Source: Hysterium pulicare CBS 123377 (taxonomy: Eukaryota; Ascomycota; Dothideomycetes; Hysteriales; Hysteriaceae). From it: a stretch of 64,000 nucleotides of DNA. Numbering within the stretch: the stretch's first letter is position 1; every line of letters starts with the position of its first letter. The stretch lies in NCBI GenBank assembly GCA_000467715.1, contig AJFK01000612.1, positions 272,024 through 336,023 on the forward strand. The letters run 5' to 3'. This document shows positions 45,616-58,200 of the stretch, one piece after another. The translations under genes and the position numbers were made by a program. A model generated the notes under the pieces. That model had not been told where the DNA came from, did not search any database, and worked only from the letters and a program-made list of their open reading frames with translations.

Positions 45616-48600
45616 ATGGTATGGCAAACTACGAAATATACATCTGATTCTAATGCTAGGTATACTGACGTATTTCTATATAGGCAGTAACAAAGCGTGC
45701 TGGGCGCAAGAAGGATGCGAGTAGCTCGAAGCAATCGGGTGGAGGCGGCGGGCGCCAGAAGGCACAGTTTGCGACAAAAGCTGTGTTCGAAACGACGAAG
45801 AAGAAGGAAGTTGGCGTATCAGATCTCACATTGATCAGCAAGATTTCGAACGAAGCCATCAACGATAATCTGAAAAAGAGATTCGAGAATGCGGAGATAT
45901 ACGTGCGTGGACCCCAACGCTGACGGCAAGCTCGCCTGCTTTATCGAAGCGCGTTGCGCTTGAGCTTGAAAACTGATAAAAGGGTAGACTTATATTGGAC
46001 ATGTGCTCGTCTCTGTCAACCCTTTCCGAGATTGTACGTTTGAGTTCACTCAGGGCCTCTCTAATGGAGCTGACAGTGCATAGTGGGGATATACACAGAC
46101 CAAGTATTAAACAGCTATAAGGGGAAGAACAGATTGGAGGTTGGGTAACCAAGTTAGCCTATCAGGAACTATCTAACAGTGCCAGGTGCCTCCCCATGTG
46201 TACGCCATCGCCGAATCCTCCTATTACAACATGAATGCATACAAGGAGAATCAGTGTGTCATCATCTCAGGCGAATCAGGTGCTGGTAAAACTGAAGCTG
46301 CCAAGCGATTGATGCAGTACATTGCAAACGTTTCTGGAGGCAGTAATTCCTCGATTCAAGAAATTAAGGACATGGTGCTGGCCACAAATCCTCTGCTTGA
46401 ATCTTTCGGAAACGCAAAAACTTTGAGAAATAACAACTCTTCAAGATTTGGAAAGTACCTGGAAATTCAATTCAATGCGCAAGGCGAACCTGTAGGAGCA
46501 AACATTAACAATTACCTATTGGAGAAGTCTCGTGTAGTCGGCCAGATCACAAATGAGCGCAACTTCCATATCTTCTATCAATTTGCGAAAGCGGCGTCAT
46601 CTAATCATAGGGGTATATACACACCGACATCCCATAGTCACCACCGTTCGCTAACTCAACGCGTCAGAAACCTTTGGTATTCAACAGCCACAGTCCTACG
46701 TCTACACGAGTCGATCAAAATGTTACGATGTCCCAGGAATCGATGACCATGCAGATTTCCAGGACACTCTTAACGCTATGAAAGTCATCGGTCTATCGCA
46801 AGCCGAACAGGACAATATCTTCCGCATGTTGGCCGCGATTCTTTGGCTTGGAAATGTAGCCTTTGTGGAAGACGATTCTGGTAATGCCTCGATTGTCGAC
46901 CAATCGGTCATTGACTTCTTTGCGTACCTATTGGAAGTTGAGTCAGCGCACGTAAATAAGGCTCTAACTTTAAGAGTGGTGGAAACTAGTCGTGGTGGAC
47001 GCAGGGGTTCAGTTTACGATGTCCCGCTAAATCCGGCTCAGGCCACAGCTGTACGAGATGCCTTGTCCAAAGCGATATACTTCAACTTGTTCGACTGGAT
47101 AGTCGAGAGAGTCAACGTTTCTCTCAAGGCCCGAGGGGCAATGGCTCACTCCATCGGAATTCTCGACATCTACGGATTCGAAATCTTCGAGCGGAACAGT
47201 TTTGAGCAACTTTGCATCAATTATGTTAACGAGAAATTGCAGCAGATTTTTATTCAATTGACATTGAGAACAGAACAGGAAGAATATGCCAGGGAGCAGA
47301 TTCAATGGACACCGATCAAATACTTTGACAACAAAGTCGTCTGTGACCTCATTGAAGAAAAACGGCCGCCCGGTGTTTTCGCAGCCTTGAACGACGCCTG
47401 TGCAACTGCGCATGCGGACCCAACGGCGGCAGATCAGACATTTGTACAAAGGCTGAATGCTCTATCCTCGAACCCAAACTTTGCACCCCGGCAAGGCCAG
47501 TTCGTCATCAAACACTACGCCGGAGACGTTTCCTATGCCGTGGATGGCATGACAGATAAGAACAAAGACCAGTTACTGAAAGACCTGCTGAATTTGATAG
47601 CTCAAAGCTCCAATCAATTTGTTCATGCCCTCTTTCCCCACCAGGTTGATCAAGACAACAGACGAAGGCCTCCAACTGCTGGAGACAAGATTAAGGCTTC
47701 GGCAAATGACCTGGTTTCTACTTTGATGAAAGCTTCACCCTCATACATTCGAACAATCAAACCCAATGAGAACAAGTCTCCTACGGAATACAACTCGCCT
47801 AATGTTCTTCATCAGGTCAAGTACCTTGGGCTGACAGAGAACGTTCGTATTCGTCGCGCCGGTTTTGCTTCTCGGCAAACATTCGAAAAATTCGTTGAAA
47901 GATTTTTCCTACTTTCTCCGAAGACAGGCTACGCCGGCGAATATACATGGACAGGCGATTACCAGAGTGGCGCAAAACAGATCCTTAGAGATACCAATAT
48001 TCCTGCGGAAGAATTTCAAATGGGCGTTACCAAGGTCTTCATTAAGACCCCAGAGACACTATTCGCTTTAGAGACTATGCGAGACCGGTATTGGCACAAC
48101 ATGGCAATCCGAATCCAGCGTGCATGGAGGAATTACCTGCGTTATCGAACAGAGTGTGCCATCCGGATACAACGGTTTTGGAGACGCGTCAATGGTGGCC
48201 TAGAGTTCATTCAAATCCGAGATCAAGGTCACCAGATTCTCCGGGGACAGAAAGAGAGACGGCGTTTCAGCTTGGTCGGTTCGCGGCGATTTATGGGGGA
48301 TTACTTAGGAGTCGGTAACAGAGGTGGTCCTGGAGAAGTGATCAGAAACTCAGTTAACATTGGATCGAATGAGGAGGTCCTGTTCTCATGTAGAGCTGAA
48401 GTTCTAGTTTCGAAGCTTGGCCGATCGAGCAAACCGGAACCTCGGATGTTGATACTCACGCGTAAGAACGTCTATCTGGTGAAACAGGTTATGGTCAACC
48501 GGCAGATATCTATACAAGCCGAACGAACCATACCTTTGGGAGCGATTCGCTACGTGAGCATCTCGACCCTGAAGGACGATTGGTTCTCGATCGGTGTCGG

Positions 48601-49698
48601 ATCGCCTCAAGAACCCGACCCCCTTGTCAACTGCGTCTTTAAGACCGAGTTTTTTACCCATCTTAAGACAGCAACGCGTGGGGCACTGGATCTAAAAATT
48701 GGGAACACGTGAGTACCGCCAACAGATTAAACTCTGACAACGCTAACGTTAAACAGCATCGAGTTCAACAAGAAACCCGGAAAACCCGCAGTTGTCAAAG
48801 TGGTCAAAGATCCCGCCGTCCCTAGGGATGATCTGTACAAGAGCGGGACTATACATACCGGTCCAGGGGAACCCCCGAACTCTGTCTCTCGGCCCACGCC
48901 TCGAGGAAAACAAGTTGCTGCAAAGCCCATCACAAAGGGAAAGCTCTTACGCCCTGGAGGACCTGGTGGCGGTCCCTCGAAGCTTGCGAGCCGGCCGGCT
49001 CAATCGAGGCAGACTTCTCAAGCTACAACCCAATCAAGGCCAGTCCCTCAGCCTGTTGCAGCATTGTCAAACGGCACAAGCCATGCACGCAATTTATCGT
49101 CAGCAGCGGCGCGTGCACCTCCCCCACCCCCACCCGCAGCTCCCCCTGCACCAAAGGAGCCTACCTATCGCGCCTTGTACGACTTCCTCGGACAATCTGC
49201 TGGAGAGCTCAGTATGAAGAAGGATGAGGTGATATTGATCACGCAAAAAGAAGGCAACGGTTCGTACCTCCGGCATATTCTATAATGCACTATCATATCT
49301 AACGTGGAGTATCAGGCTGGTGGCTAGCAAGCCGTCTCGACAAATCAGCATCAGGCTGGGCCCCATCCGCATATCTGGAGGAGGTCGTCAACAGGCCCGA
49401 GCCTCCTCCCCCACCGCCTGTAGCACCCCGCGCTGCGCCGACCCCGCCCACTGCTAATGGCAATGGCGTTCGTGCCAAGCCGATGCCGCCTGCTCCGCCA
49501 GCCAAACGCCCAGCAGGAAGAAAGCCTGCTCCAGCGCCTGCACCGCGGGACAGCGGCTATTCCGGAAGCGGGGCCAGTACAAACGATTCTGGCGCCAGGG
49601 ACAGCGGCGGAAGCATCGCTGGAGGTTTAGCGGAAGCGCTAAGGCAACGACAGGCTGCATTACAGGGTCGACGTCCCGCAGACGAGGATGAATGGTGA
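45616..49698 (+). CDS. MYO1: Class I myosin, long-tailed
   Basis: Eight exons: 45616-45618, 45684-45902, 45988-46033, 46084-46139, 46186-46612, 46668-48708, 48757-49259 and 49316-49698, about 1,225 aa. It is an actin motor for endocytosis and actin-patch assembly at the plasma membrane. The motor has the P-loop [16 protein letters not shown] and DIYGFEIF. The TEDS-site region reads [15 protein letters not shown] with a phosphorylatable Ser. IQ-like segments ([22 protein letters not shown]) precede the TH1 membrane-binding tail, a Pro/Ala/Gly-rich region, an SH3 domain ([31 protein letters not shown]) and an acidic end DEDEW that binds Arp2/3. Exon 1 is only the ATG. The donor at 46,140 (GTTGGG) is weak and chosen by protein match. 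Confidence 0.93.
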
Positions 49699-51014
49699 AA
49701 GACGTGTGATATACCCTGATTATAGTAGTCGTGATACGTGCCTTGTGCTCGGTACCACAAGGACCTTTCACCTGCATTTCAAGGTTACCGAAGGGTAGAG
49801 GGCATTTCTTTCTCCCTAGCGAGGTTAGGCCAATGATTAAAAAGTGGTCACGCTGGCAATTATACGATTGTCTATGGATCTTGTCTGCCCGACGTCCGCA
49901 AGCAGGAGCCCTTCCTTTGAGAAAGATCGTTTAGTAGCGTGTGGCGTAGGGGGCGCTATAGAACTTCGTATTTATTTTGGATATCTTGCACTTTCATGAG
50001 AGTCGAACGACGCGTCCGCTTGAAGGGCGAGAGCCAAATGTTTCTGGAGAGGCGTTTAAGCGTCATATAGATGGGAGACGCTTTTGTCGTCTCCCTGTTC
50101 GCATTTGAGATGTAGATATATTACAATCAAGATAATTCTTGGCCGAAGGGATTTCGCTCTCGTTGACATGTCGTTTGCTGTGGGCCAAACTACGCGGAGT
50201 CTAGGGCCGCGGCTTCCGGCATGGCTCCCATTGCCGCGCCGCCGAGACAAAAATTTATCCATCAAACATGCCCCCGATACCCATCGTGCCATCCTCCGTG
50301 CAGCGCGAGTGTCGAGATGGTCTTCGTGCCGTGCAGTCTAGCCTCGGAGAATGCCTGTCCGAGGCGCAGTTCAGGACCGCTATCACCGCCAGACTCTCCT
50401 CTCGGACGGCCGAATCAAATGCTTCCACGGCGGCGGTGCAGTCTCGTCGTGCCATGTACGTTGAGACGAGGCGTCTCCCAATTTGCCAGCCATCAATGTC
50501 AGCCCGCTGTATTGGGAACAGAGTCTCTGGATTTCTTAGGTCCGTGCCAATGGAAGGCCCTCCCCTTGGGATTGTCCTCGCATGAGAGCCACATCGTGAA
50601 ACTTTAGGCCGAGTAGATCTAGATTGAAGAAAATGCCACCACGCAAAAGGCAGACGTACATCGATATGCTTGTGTCTGCGCTTATTTTTCGGCACACTGC
50701 CGTTCCACCGACCAATTAGTACCCAGGCGCCGATCTTCAGTCAAATCGTCAAGCCGTCACTAGGTACAAGGCCTGTTCCTAATACATCCGGATATTCGTT
50801 GTTCGGGACAAACGTGCTAACGGCTCAGCGTGGTTTGATACTCACTATGAAGGCTCCGAGTACTAAAAGATGACAATCTACACCGTTTAATCATCACAGA
50901 AACAGTTCTTCACCTCGACAACAATTTCTTCAACTGCCAGATTTTCTGCGTGGCGAAGCACACGGATCTCGTCCAGATACTCCGATTGACTGATTAAGCC
51001 TTTCAATCTTGATC
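49699..51014. other. Intergenic region, GC-rich block
   Basis: About 1.3 kb between myosin I and the beta-glucosidase. Around 50,150-50,600 GC content rises and frames stay open on both strands (including an ATG-started plus-strand frame of 105 aa at 50,268-50,585), but no domain is visible and the frames overlap each other. I cannot support a gene. Confidence 0.45.
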
Positions 51015-54000
51015 ATGGGCGATTTCAATCTTGAACCTAGCCCGATAGAGGACCCTGGAACTGCAGATATCGCTATAAAGCATGCGGCGCACCATCCTGT
51101 GGTCAATCCTCCAGCACTGACACCTGCACATACCCCGGAAGAAATTAACGACACCATGGCCGGCAAGAAGATGTTCACGCTCGAAAAACCCGATGACAGG
51201 GCTAGGGAGTTGGCAGCGAAGTTGACGCTGGAGGAACAAGTATGTTGTGGCTTTTAAATCTCCTCTCTCATGAAACCCAAACATCTATCATCTTGGAGAA
51301 GTTTGCATTTGAGATCTATTCCGAGCGCGGTCAAACCGGTTCGACCTTATCCCACTTCTCTGGAGAGCGTTTAGGATGGCTGGATCGGTAGATGACATTG
51401 AAGTTGGCGATCTTGGGCGTGTCCATGTCGTTCATTCGAAAGGAGCACGCGAGCTTGAATTAGAATGTTCAACTTGTTTGCCCACTAGCCTCTTTCCTAA
51501 AATGCTGGAGATAGCCTTGCCCTTTCAAATTTGTTCACTTCAAAATCTGGCACTCTGTCACGTGTTCCTATATTTTCATTGTTTCCATTATTCTCACAGC
51601 AACAAACTGATTCCTGCAGATATCACTCTTAGCTGGCGCAGATTTCTGGCGGACTATGCCCATACCAGATAAGGGCATCCCATCCATCAAGACCACCGAT
51701 GGTCCCAACGGCGCCAGAGGTGAATTTTTCACCAACGGAACTCCAGTATGTTTTTGAATTTATCTTCTCATGACATAAAATCATAATACTAACTGCGTCA
51801 TAGGCAGCTTTGTTCCCTTGTGGAATCTCTATGGCATCAACATGGAACCTGGAACTGATGGAAGAGATTGGCAGACATCTTGGTGAGGAGACCAAAGCAA
51901 GAGGCGCCAACGTGCTTCTTGCTCCAACAGTTTGCATGCACCGATCTCCACTTGGCGGCCGGAACTTCGAGTCTTATTCAGAAGACCCTTACCTTACCGG
52001 GAAACTGGCTGCCTCGTATATTCGCGGTGTCCAGAGCAAAGGCATAGCGGCTACGATCAAGCATTTCGTAGCAAATGAACAAGAAACAGAACGGCAAGCT
52101 TACGATGCAATTATCGCCGAAAGGTCGCTCAGAGAAATCTACCTCAAGCCTTTCGAAATTGCCGTACGGGAGAGCTCGCCTTGGGCATTGATGACTTCGT
52201 ATAACATGGTCAACGGTGTTCACGCAGATGAGAGTGTGCATACAATCAAAGAAATATTGCGAGGCGAGTGGCAATATGATGGGTGAGTAGAAGTTCATCT
52301 ATATGAAACTCGCGTACCTGCAGCACTTATCCAGGTCAATTTTCCTAGCTTGATAATTGTTATTGGATGGTTGCCTTACTGACTATTACAGCACGCTAAT
52401 ATCCGACTGGACCGGAACATACGCTACTGCACCATCACTTCGTGCTGGTACTGACATTGAGATGCCTGGTCCGTCCAAGCACCGAAAAGTCCCACAGGTC
52501 CTTGAAGCTTTAGATAAAGGCGAGGTTACGCTTCAGGATATTGAGCGAGCAGCAGGAAACGTGCTTTACCTTGTAGACCGAACCAAAGGTTTAAATGGCC
52601 CACCGGAGGAGAGCCCCGAGCGGTCAATTGAAAACGCGGAAACAAACCAACTGATACGTCAGACAGGTATTGAAGGAATAACGTTACTAAAAAACGACTC
52701 AAATGTTTTGCCTCTTACCGGAGCTAAGAAAATCGCAATCATAGGACCAAACGCAAAGCGGGCAATTGCAGGAGGTGGTGGAAGTGCAGGACTCAACCCT
52801 TACTATACAACGACACCGTACGATGGTATTCGAGCTCAGACAGATGCAGAGCTTATTTATGCACAAGGCTGTGATTGCGCCAAATGGCTACCTCTTGCTA
52901 CTCCTTATTGTCGTACATCAGATGGTGAGCAAGGAGTCAGGTTAGAATATTACAAAGGCGATAGATTCAAAGGAGAACCCGCGGTAGTGCAACATAAAGC
53001 TGGAACAGATTTGTGGCTATGGGATTCGGCCCCGAAGGAAGTTCTCCCAGACTTTTCCTTCAAAGTCAAGTCGACTATAACTCCAAAATCGAGTGGCAAC
53101 CATATGTTCAGTTTTGCAAGTGTTGGCCCCGGACGAATGTTTTTGAATGGAGAGCTATTTATTGACATATGGGACTGGACCGAGGAGGGCGAGGCTATGT
53201 TCTCAGCCTCTGAAGATGTCCTCAAATCGATTTATCTCGAAGCAGACAAACCGATCGAAATTATGGTGGAAAGTACCAGTGAAGTGCGGCCAGCTTCGAA
53301 AGTATCCGTTATAGGTCGCCGACACGACTATGGCGGCTGCCGAATTGGTTATCAAGAGGAGGCGCAAGTAGATCTCTTGCAAGAGGCGGTCGACGCCGCA
53401 AAGGGAGCCGATGCCGCCATCTTGGTTGTAGGACTGGATGCGGAATGGGAATCGGAAGGCTATGACCGTCAAACCATGGACTTGCCGAAGAACGGATCCC
53501 AGGATAGACTTATTAAGGCTGTGTTAGCAGCAAATCCCCGTACTGTGGTCGTCAATCAATCTGGCACTCCTGTTACCATGCCTTGGGTAGACAGCGCTCC
53601 CGCAATCCTGCAAGCCTGGTATCAAGGCCAAGAGGCTGGAAATGCCTTGGCAGATGTGCTTTTCGGCGTCCAAAGCCCAAGCGGAAAATTGCCAACTACA
53701 TTCCCACGACGGTTGGAAGATAATCCCGCGTATCACAACTGGCCTTGCGAGAACCTGAAGACAGTCTACGGAGAAGGCATTTACATCGGCTACAGGCATC
53801 ACGAAAGGTCAAAGATCGCCCCGCTTTTCCCATTCGGACATGGGCTTACCTATACCACTTTCGACTACGGCACACCTTCCATTGATAGCCAAGTCCTTAC
53901 TGAATCCGATCCTATCACTATTACCATACCCATCACAAACACAGGAAAGGTAGCAGCTTATGAGATTGTTCAAGCGTACGTCAAGGACATCAAATCTAGT

Positions 54001-54297
54001 CTCCCTCGACCAGAGAAAGAACTCCAAGCATTCGCAAAGGTCTACCTCCAACCTGGCGAGACCAAATCAGTAGACCTACAGCTGAACAAATACTCGGTTG
54101 GATACTACGATACAAATCTTGACCAGACGGGCGCGTGGGTCGCTGAAGAAGGAGCATTTGACGTTCTGATCGGAGCTTCTTCTGCAGATATCCGGTAAGT
54201 GATAACTTTGTGCGCCCACCTTAACAAGATTGCTGACGTAGGCACTAGTTGTTCCGTTCCTTTTGAGGTCAAAGAATCATTCCAGTGGATTTTCTGA
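51015..54297 (+). CDS. GH3 beta-glucosidase with PA14 insert
   Basis: Five exons: 51015-51239, 51620-51745, 51804-52282, 52392-54194 and 54249-54297, about 893 aa; a start at ATG 51,156 gives 846 aa, closer to the family. GH3 enzymes cleave beta-glucosidic ends of cellobiose and glucosides. There is no signal peptide, so it is probably intracellular. The N-terminal barrel has KTTDGPNGARGEFF, GRNFESYSEDP, KHFVANEQE and the nucleophile Asp in LISDWTGTYAT. The second domain carries a PA14-like insertion (LEYYKGDRFKGEP to about TSEVRPASK) that shapes sugar binding. A fibronectin III-like C-terminus ends with VPFEVKESFQWIF. The first intron is 380 bases, unusually long here. The last exon join (ADIR-CSVPFEV) uses the second AG because the first meets a stop. 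Confidence 0.9.
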
Positions 54298-55273
54298 GAG
54301 TTATATTGATCGTGAGCTACAAGCATAGCGTTAGGCTCAAATTGGGATTTTGGTCCTCGGGATGATTTCCGTTTGTTCAGTAGCTGGCGTTGCGGAGCGT
54401 TGGTCGTTGACCACGACAGAGGACAGCATGACACTTAAGCGCTAACCGGAGAGGGATTTTGGGTGAAGGGCCATTCGGAAGGCATAGTTTTTTGAGAGGA
54501 ATACAAGTACTTATGTTGGATTTGTGTATTCGGTTGGAGGCGGCGTGACGAAGTGAAAGTGATATGTGTCGATATTGCTTGATGTTGTTCCTGACTAGTG
54601 CGTAAGTTGCTTGTAAACACGAATAGAGCATGTAAGTCTTATACCTTCAACGACTGATCGTGAAAGGTCATAACTTGTCGCTCTGGTGTGTACTTACCTC
54701 CATCAACTGCAGGACTGGGAGTTTGCATAGATCATTCGGACTAGGTGAAGGCCATCAAAACTGGTTGCCCTCCAAAGCCCGAAAAAGTTTAGCTTTCAGG
54801 CAATATACACGCACCCCGAGCTGTGGGGCAAACTTCACATGGGACCCTTGCCATCCGGATTTATATCGGCCCGGCAATTCAGGGTACCTAGGAAGAAGGA
54901 TCGTCACGCATCGTTTTCCGCTCCCCATCATTCCCACCCTTAGCTATCATTACCACCGCTCAGATGCTCTGAGCTCTGTGGATTCATTGTCGCCTTTGAA
55001 ACTGCTGTCATCTTATCGCAGTTTGGGGAGTCCTTTGTCCCTTTACGCGTAGCTGGAGTTGATACCAGCTGGGGCTATTCTCTCCTCAACCGACAGACCG
55101 ATAGCTGTCCCAGTCCCCAATCGGAACCTGAAGACCCTTCTTTCGTCTTTACCGAAGCTCTTCATGAGCTAATCCGATCCCATCAATTCATTCACCATTC
55201 GATACGCGTCTAGCCTGCCGTTGCTCTACCAATAAGCCCTCCTCCGTACTGACGGCCAAGCACGAAGCCGAAG
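54298..55273. other. Intergenic region with SIN3 promoter
   Basis: About 975 bases between the beta-glucosidase stop and the SIN3 ATG. The last 300 bases are C-rich on the plus strand. No supported gene. Confidence 0.5.
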
Positions 55274-58200
55274 ATGAATCCAACCCACCGCGACGGGTGG
55301 CCGCCGACGCAGACGTCAGTGTCTCAACCAGGTCAGCAACAAACAGATCAAGGCCAGAGCCAAGCGCCGAGATCTATGGGAGCATTTGGGTAACTTCTCC
55401 TCAACTCATCCAACCTCCTCTAAACTTCTCATGATGGATCAAGCTGCTATCGACCTCATCTTCACTCCTCCTTTTGAATGGCTCCAAGCTAATCATGCTT
55501 CTTGCAGCGCCAGCAATGCGAACCAGCAACAACCGTCACAGACGCCTTCTGGTCAGGGGGCAGGACCGTCCCTCCCACCACCTTCAGGTATGTCCCTTGA
55601 GCGCCCTGTCTCACCTGTATAGATTTTGCTAATGTTGATACTGAATGCGTATAGCAGCATACTTTTCTTCGAATCAGTCATCGGGGCACAACCTCCCTGC
55701 ACTTTCCAGCTTGACTCAAGCTGCTCAGGTGTCACCGAACCAGCCCGCACAGCGACCAACATCTTCAAATCAGGACTCCACATCAGCACCGCAAAGCCAT
55801 CATCCTGGTATACAAGGTCCAGGCTATTCGCTGCCAGGCATATCGCAGACTCTCCAACAACCACAGATGCACACAGGAAACCAGGCAAATATGGATAGGG
55901 AAAGAGAAATGCGCGAACGAGAAAAGAGAGAAAGAGAGATTATGGAAGCGCATGCCGCTCAAGAAGAAATGGCGAAACGAGAAGCTGAACAACGAGAGCG
56001 TGAGCGTGAACTTCGAGAACGACAGCATAGTAATCAAGCGGCGCATGAAAACCATTCTGCACCAATCCAGATACATCAGCCTGTAGCAGTCGCGCCATCC
56101 ACGAGAACAATCCATGGACCAAATGGGCTCCTTGGTAGCTCTGGGCCATTAGGTGCATCTGCCGTCCTCGCCGCGTCCTTGGGCGCACCCAACGGTCCCG
56201 GGGGCATTTTTGGAAATGCATCTGTTCAACAAGGCGAAGTAACACCCCGGATGCAGCATGCTGTGCAGCCTCCGCCTCAGCAATCCATGCTAATGCCATT
56301 TCCTGCCCCTGGAATGCAACCTGGCTCGATGGCCATGGGCCAAGGGCAACAGCCCATCCTCAATGTGAGTTTCAAGCCCACCATGCACCTTTGGAATCAA
56401 TTCAACTAATTGGTATGGTAGGATGCTCTCAGCTATCTCGATCAGGTAAAAGTGCAATTTGCGGATCATCCCGACGTATACAACCGTTTTCTGGATATAA
56501 TGAAGGATTTCAAGAGTGGAGCGTAAGTACAACGAAGCACCAGCTCTGGAGCGCCTGCTAATGGTATTGTTAGCATCGACACGCCTGGAGTCATCGAAAG
56601 GGTGTCGACATTGTTCACAGGAAACCCCAACCTGATCCAAGGATTCAATACATTCTTACCACCTGGCTATAAGATTGAGTGTGGCACCGAGTCCGATCCA
56701 AATGCGATCAGGGTGACTACCCCGATGGGTACGATGGTGTCAACTATGCCAGCCCCGCGACCTCTTTCGGCACCCAGGAGTACAGCTGTGAATGGTAATG
56801 CCGCAGGATTGAATGAAAGCCCATATTACGAGTCGGGTGCAAATCGTCACTGGCCGCAAAATAGAACGCAGGGGCCAGAACCGCAAGAAGTATTATTCAG
56901 CCCAAGCAACCGCAATCTTAGCCAGCCGCTCTTTGCCCCCCAGCAAGCTCAAAGTGGCCAAGCTCCTCTTTCACCGGAGGTGAGTGCTCGGAGTCACCCA
57001 GATGTCACTTCCACAGCTGCCGCTTTGGCCCATCAGCAAGAGCAGAGAGGTGTATCTCAGCTTCAAAACGCGGTCTCTGCAGCCACGGCACGATCTATAT
57101 TGTCGCCCAGTGGTGAATCAGTCACCCCACTCCCAGGTCAAGGCGTAAACGGAGTTGGTCTGGTCCCTCCGGTCGCTGGAGCCAGCACTGGCGGTGAGAA
57201 AAGAGGCCCTGTGGAATTTAACCATGCTATAAGTTACGTGAACAAAATCAAGGTTCGTTGTCAAACTTGTAAACTTGAAGTTGAACCGTGGTCTAACAAA
57301 ACTCTGCGTAGAACCGATTTGCTTCACAGCCGGACATATACAAGCAATTCCTGGAGATCCTGCAAACATATCAACGGGAATCGAAACCTATCCAAGACGT
57401 GTATGCACAGGTCACAAATTTATTCAACTCTGCACCTGATCTTCTGGAAGATTTTAAGCAATTCCTTCCGGAGTCGGCTGCTCAACATCGTGCTCAACAA
57501 CAAGCCGCTAGACATGCTGCTGAGGACGCAGTTATGCTGAGTAACGTCCGTGGCGAGGCTGGATATCAGCAAGCGCAGACTCAACACCAGACCCCTCGAG
57601 CGGACGCTTCTCGACTTCCTCCGATGGGTAATTTTGCGCCGACCCCAACAGCGAACAGAGACAACAAGCGAAAGCGAGGAGAACGACAAGGGGCCGGTGC
57701 ATCCTCTAACGCGATGGCTACAACGATGCCTGCAGAGACGAGCACATCTACCACAAGAGCTGGATATGGTCAAGGGAATGTTGCTAAGGTAAGTCTACGA
57801 TAAATCTTGTTTGCACATTCGCGGTGAATAGTAATCGCGTGACCGTTGCGCACGGACCTGTTGGCTTTCGAACTTTTGACAATTCACTTCTACTCATCTT
57901 GCCCCCCTCTTTCCTCTACACAAACAATTTCCATACGAAGTGGCAAGAGTTTTCCACTTCGAGGAAGTTAATATCCCTTCGTTGCCCACTCGACTATCTA
58001 TTTTCTTTCTCTCACTCTCCTCATTTCACTATATCACGATGGATCTACCGTCGTCTCCCACTTTTCACATCCTCAATCTTGCCAACTATGTCGACCTGCC
58101 CGTTTCACCTCCTTCCTCTGTTACGCTTTCCGATCATTCTATTGAGCTCCTTGGTTCAATTACTCGTAAAAGAAAGGCAGAGCGGGAGGAAGGCAGAACC

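Noticed and set aside
50221-50695. Overlapping open frames on both strands (up to 146 codons)
   Set aside because: Three frames open at once is typical of a GC-rich stretch; no domain, no splice support. A small lineage-specific gene at 50,268 remains possible but cannot be supported.
51376-51672. Open frame within the beta-glucosidase first intron
   Set aside because: The flanking exons join a conserved family motif directly, so this stretch is intronic; its sequence has no domain.
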